From NCBI GenBank assembly GCA_018679695.1, contig JAHHKH010000254.1:5307-69306 (forward strand): DNA of 64,000 nt, given 5' to 3'. This document shows positions 62,967-64,000 of the stretch, one piece after another. The translations under genes were made by a program, and so were the position numbers. Source of the stretch: Maribacter sp. (lineage in GTDB: Bacteria; Bacteroidota; Bacteroidia; Flavobacteriales; Flavobacteriaceae). Numbering within the stretch: position 1 is the first letter of the stretch; each line of letters opens with the position of its first letter. The notes below the pieces were generated by a model. The model worked only from the letters and a program-made list of their open reading frames with translations, had not been told where the DNA came from and did no database searches.

Positions 62967-64000
62967 AACTACTTAAAGATATATTGTTCGGAGTTGGCCT
63001 TACTGCAGTGAGCGGGTCTACTAATGTTATGGTAAACTCCCTTTGTTTTGATTCGCGAAAAGTTGGGTTGGATGATGTTTTTGTGGCGATAAAAGGAACT
63101 TTGACAGATGGCCATAAATTTATTCCAAAGGCTATCGATTCTGGGGCTATTTGTATCGTTTGTGAGCATATGCCCAACCAATTGGTCAATGGTATCACCT
63201 ATGTTGAAGTTGACAATGGCAATAAAGCCTTGGCCATTATGGCTGCAAATTATTATGACAATCCATCCAAGAACTTAAAATTAGTAGGTATAACTGGTAC
63301 AAATGGGAAGACTACGGTTAGTACCCTTTTATATGAATTGTTTAAAAAGGCCGGGTTTAAGGTAGGCTTGATATCTACTATTAAAATAATGGTGGATGAT
63401 AAGGAATATGCGGCAACCCATACGACTCCCGATGTGTTGACCATAAATAAACACTTGGCTTTAATGAATACAGAAGGTGTTGAGTTTTGTTTTATGGAGG
63501 TAAGCTCACATGGCATTCATCAGAAAAGGACCGAAGGTTTGGTATTCGAAGGGGCTATTTTCACTAACCTCTCCCATGATCATTTGGACTACCATAAAAC
63601 TTTTGCCGAGTACAGGGACACAAAGAAAATACTGTTCGATAATTTATCAAAAAATGCCTTTGCACTCACCAATGTTGATGATAAAAACGGATTGGTCATG
63701 CTCCAAAACACAAAGGCCAGAAAGTTTACCTATGCCTTAAAATCATATGCCGACTATAGAGCACAAATTCTTGAAAATCAGTTCGATGGTCAACTTTTGA
63801 AAATTGATGATGATGAATTATGGACCAAACTCATTGGTCATTTTAATGCTTATAACGTTTTGGCAATTTATGCCACTGCTGATCTTTTAGGTCTGGAAAA
63901 ATTGGAAACGCTTCGCTTGTTAAGTCAATTGGACAACGTTGATGGTAGGTTCCAATATTTTATATCCAAACAGCAAATTACAGCTATAGTAGATTATGCC
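62963..64000 (+). CDS. murE: UDP-MurNAc-tripeptide synthetase MurE (partial, 3' end outside window)
   Basis: Adds meso-diaminopimelate to UDP-MurNAc-L-Ala-D-Glu. The first 346 codons are present and stay open to the right edge. Visible are the N-terminal UMP-binding region (VNSLCFDSRKVGLDDVFVAIKG), the ATP P-loop GITGTNGKTTVSTLLYE, THTTPDVL and EVSSHGIHQKR, then FTNLSHDHLDYHKTF. The DNPR diaminopimelate motif would be beyond the window, so the diaminopimelate choice rests on Bacteroidota practice. It starts inside the ftsI stop (ATGA). Confidence 0.94.
   Translation, partial: MKLLKDILFGVGLTAVSGSTNVMVNSLCFDSRKVGLDDVFVAIKGTLTDGHKFIPKAIDSGAICIVCEHMPNQLVNGITYVEVDNGNKALAIMAANYYDNPSKNLKLVGITGTNGKTTVSTLLYELFKKAGFKVGLISTIKIMVDDKEYAATHTTPDVLTINKHLALMNTEGVEFCFMEVSSHGIHQKRTEGLVFEGAIFTNLSHDHLDYHKTFAEYRDTKKILFDNLSKNAFALTNVDDKNGLVMLQNTKARKFTYALKSYADYRAQILENQFDGQLLKIDDDELWTKLIGHFNAYNVLAIYATADLLGLEKLETLRLLSQLDNVDGRFQYFISKQQITAIVDYA

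Noticed and set aside
1..64000. CRISPR arrays, insertion sequences, phage genes, tRNA or rRNA genes
   Set aside because: No repeat-spacer pattern, transposase or integrase motif, or tRNA/rRNA landmark was found on reading either strand; a tRNAscan-SE and Infernal run would be the decisive check.

Overview
The window looks like chromosomal core sequence from a marine Flavobacteriaceae-type Bacteroidota. The reasons are a gldB-gldC gliding-motility pair, TAnnTTTG-type -7 promoter elements with a TTG/TTTG -33 box where one is visible, few Shine-Dalgarno sequences, several TTG start codons, a TonB protein, DUF5686 and head-GIN (DUF2807) proteins, and a soluble plus a membrane pyrophosphatase side by side. 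I see no mobile element, integrase, CRISPR array, rRNA or tRNA. The genus cannot be fixed from the sequence alone.

Layout. 1-9.9 kb: etfB (cut by the left edge), pdhB, a DUF5686 outer-membrane protein, ppa and hppA; then on the minus strand tonB, pepE and a deoxynucleoside kinase. 10.1-17.8 kb: methionine supply, with metK behind a strongly folded untranslated leader, a SAM-I riboswitch, metY, one polypeptide joining MetX, aspartokinase and homoserine dehydrogenase, and a metZ-like gene. 17.8-25.2 kb: an Rrf2 regulator and assimilatory sulfate reduction (DUF2061 gene, cysH, cysD, cysN, a siroheme sulfite reductase with a HEPN-like tail, cobA/sirA and a Met8-type dehydrogenase). 25.3-30.6 kb: a second SAM-I riboswitch, a methionine synthase split into two genes around a small monooxygenase-like gene, and metF. 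Together these make homoserine, sulfide, homocysteine, methionine and SAM.

30.7-33.9 kb: a PagL-like protein, a head-GIN lipoprotein and a serine hydrolase. 33.97-38.2 kb: an aromatic amino acid operon (pheA, aminotransferase, tyrA, DAHP synthase-chorismate mutase). It is preceded by what reads as a complete phenylalanine transcription attenuator: promoter, 23-codon leader peptide with 8 Phe and 2 Tyr codons, two identical competing RNA segments and an intrinsic terminator. I consider this the most interesting system in the window. 38.2-50.9 kb: housekeeping genes (rsgA, dtd, mazG-like, aroA, queA, rlmN, polyprenyl synthase), an ECF sigma / anti-sigma-like / outer-membrane-protein operon, and dnaG.

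51-59 kb: a LuxR-type response regulator with an altered receiver site, nadE, gldB-gldC, a phosphofructokinase, a PhoD-like phosphatase, engB and an alpha/beta hydrolase. 59.2-64 kb: the start of the division and cell wall cluster (mraZ, rsmH, ftsL-like, ftsI, murE cut by the right edge), headed by three tandem 10-bp repeats that look like the MraZ operator.

Five control devices are visible by eye: two SAM-I riboswitches, the Phe attenuator, a family of near-palindromic boxes in front of the sulfur genes, and the MraZ repeats. The metK leader is a possible sixth. All positions come from reading the sequence; no database search or folding program was run.
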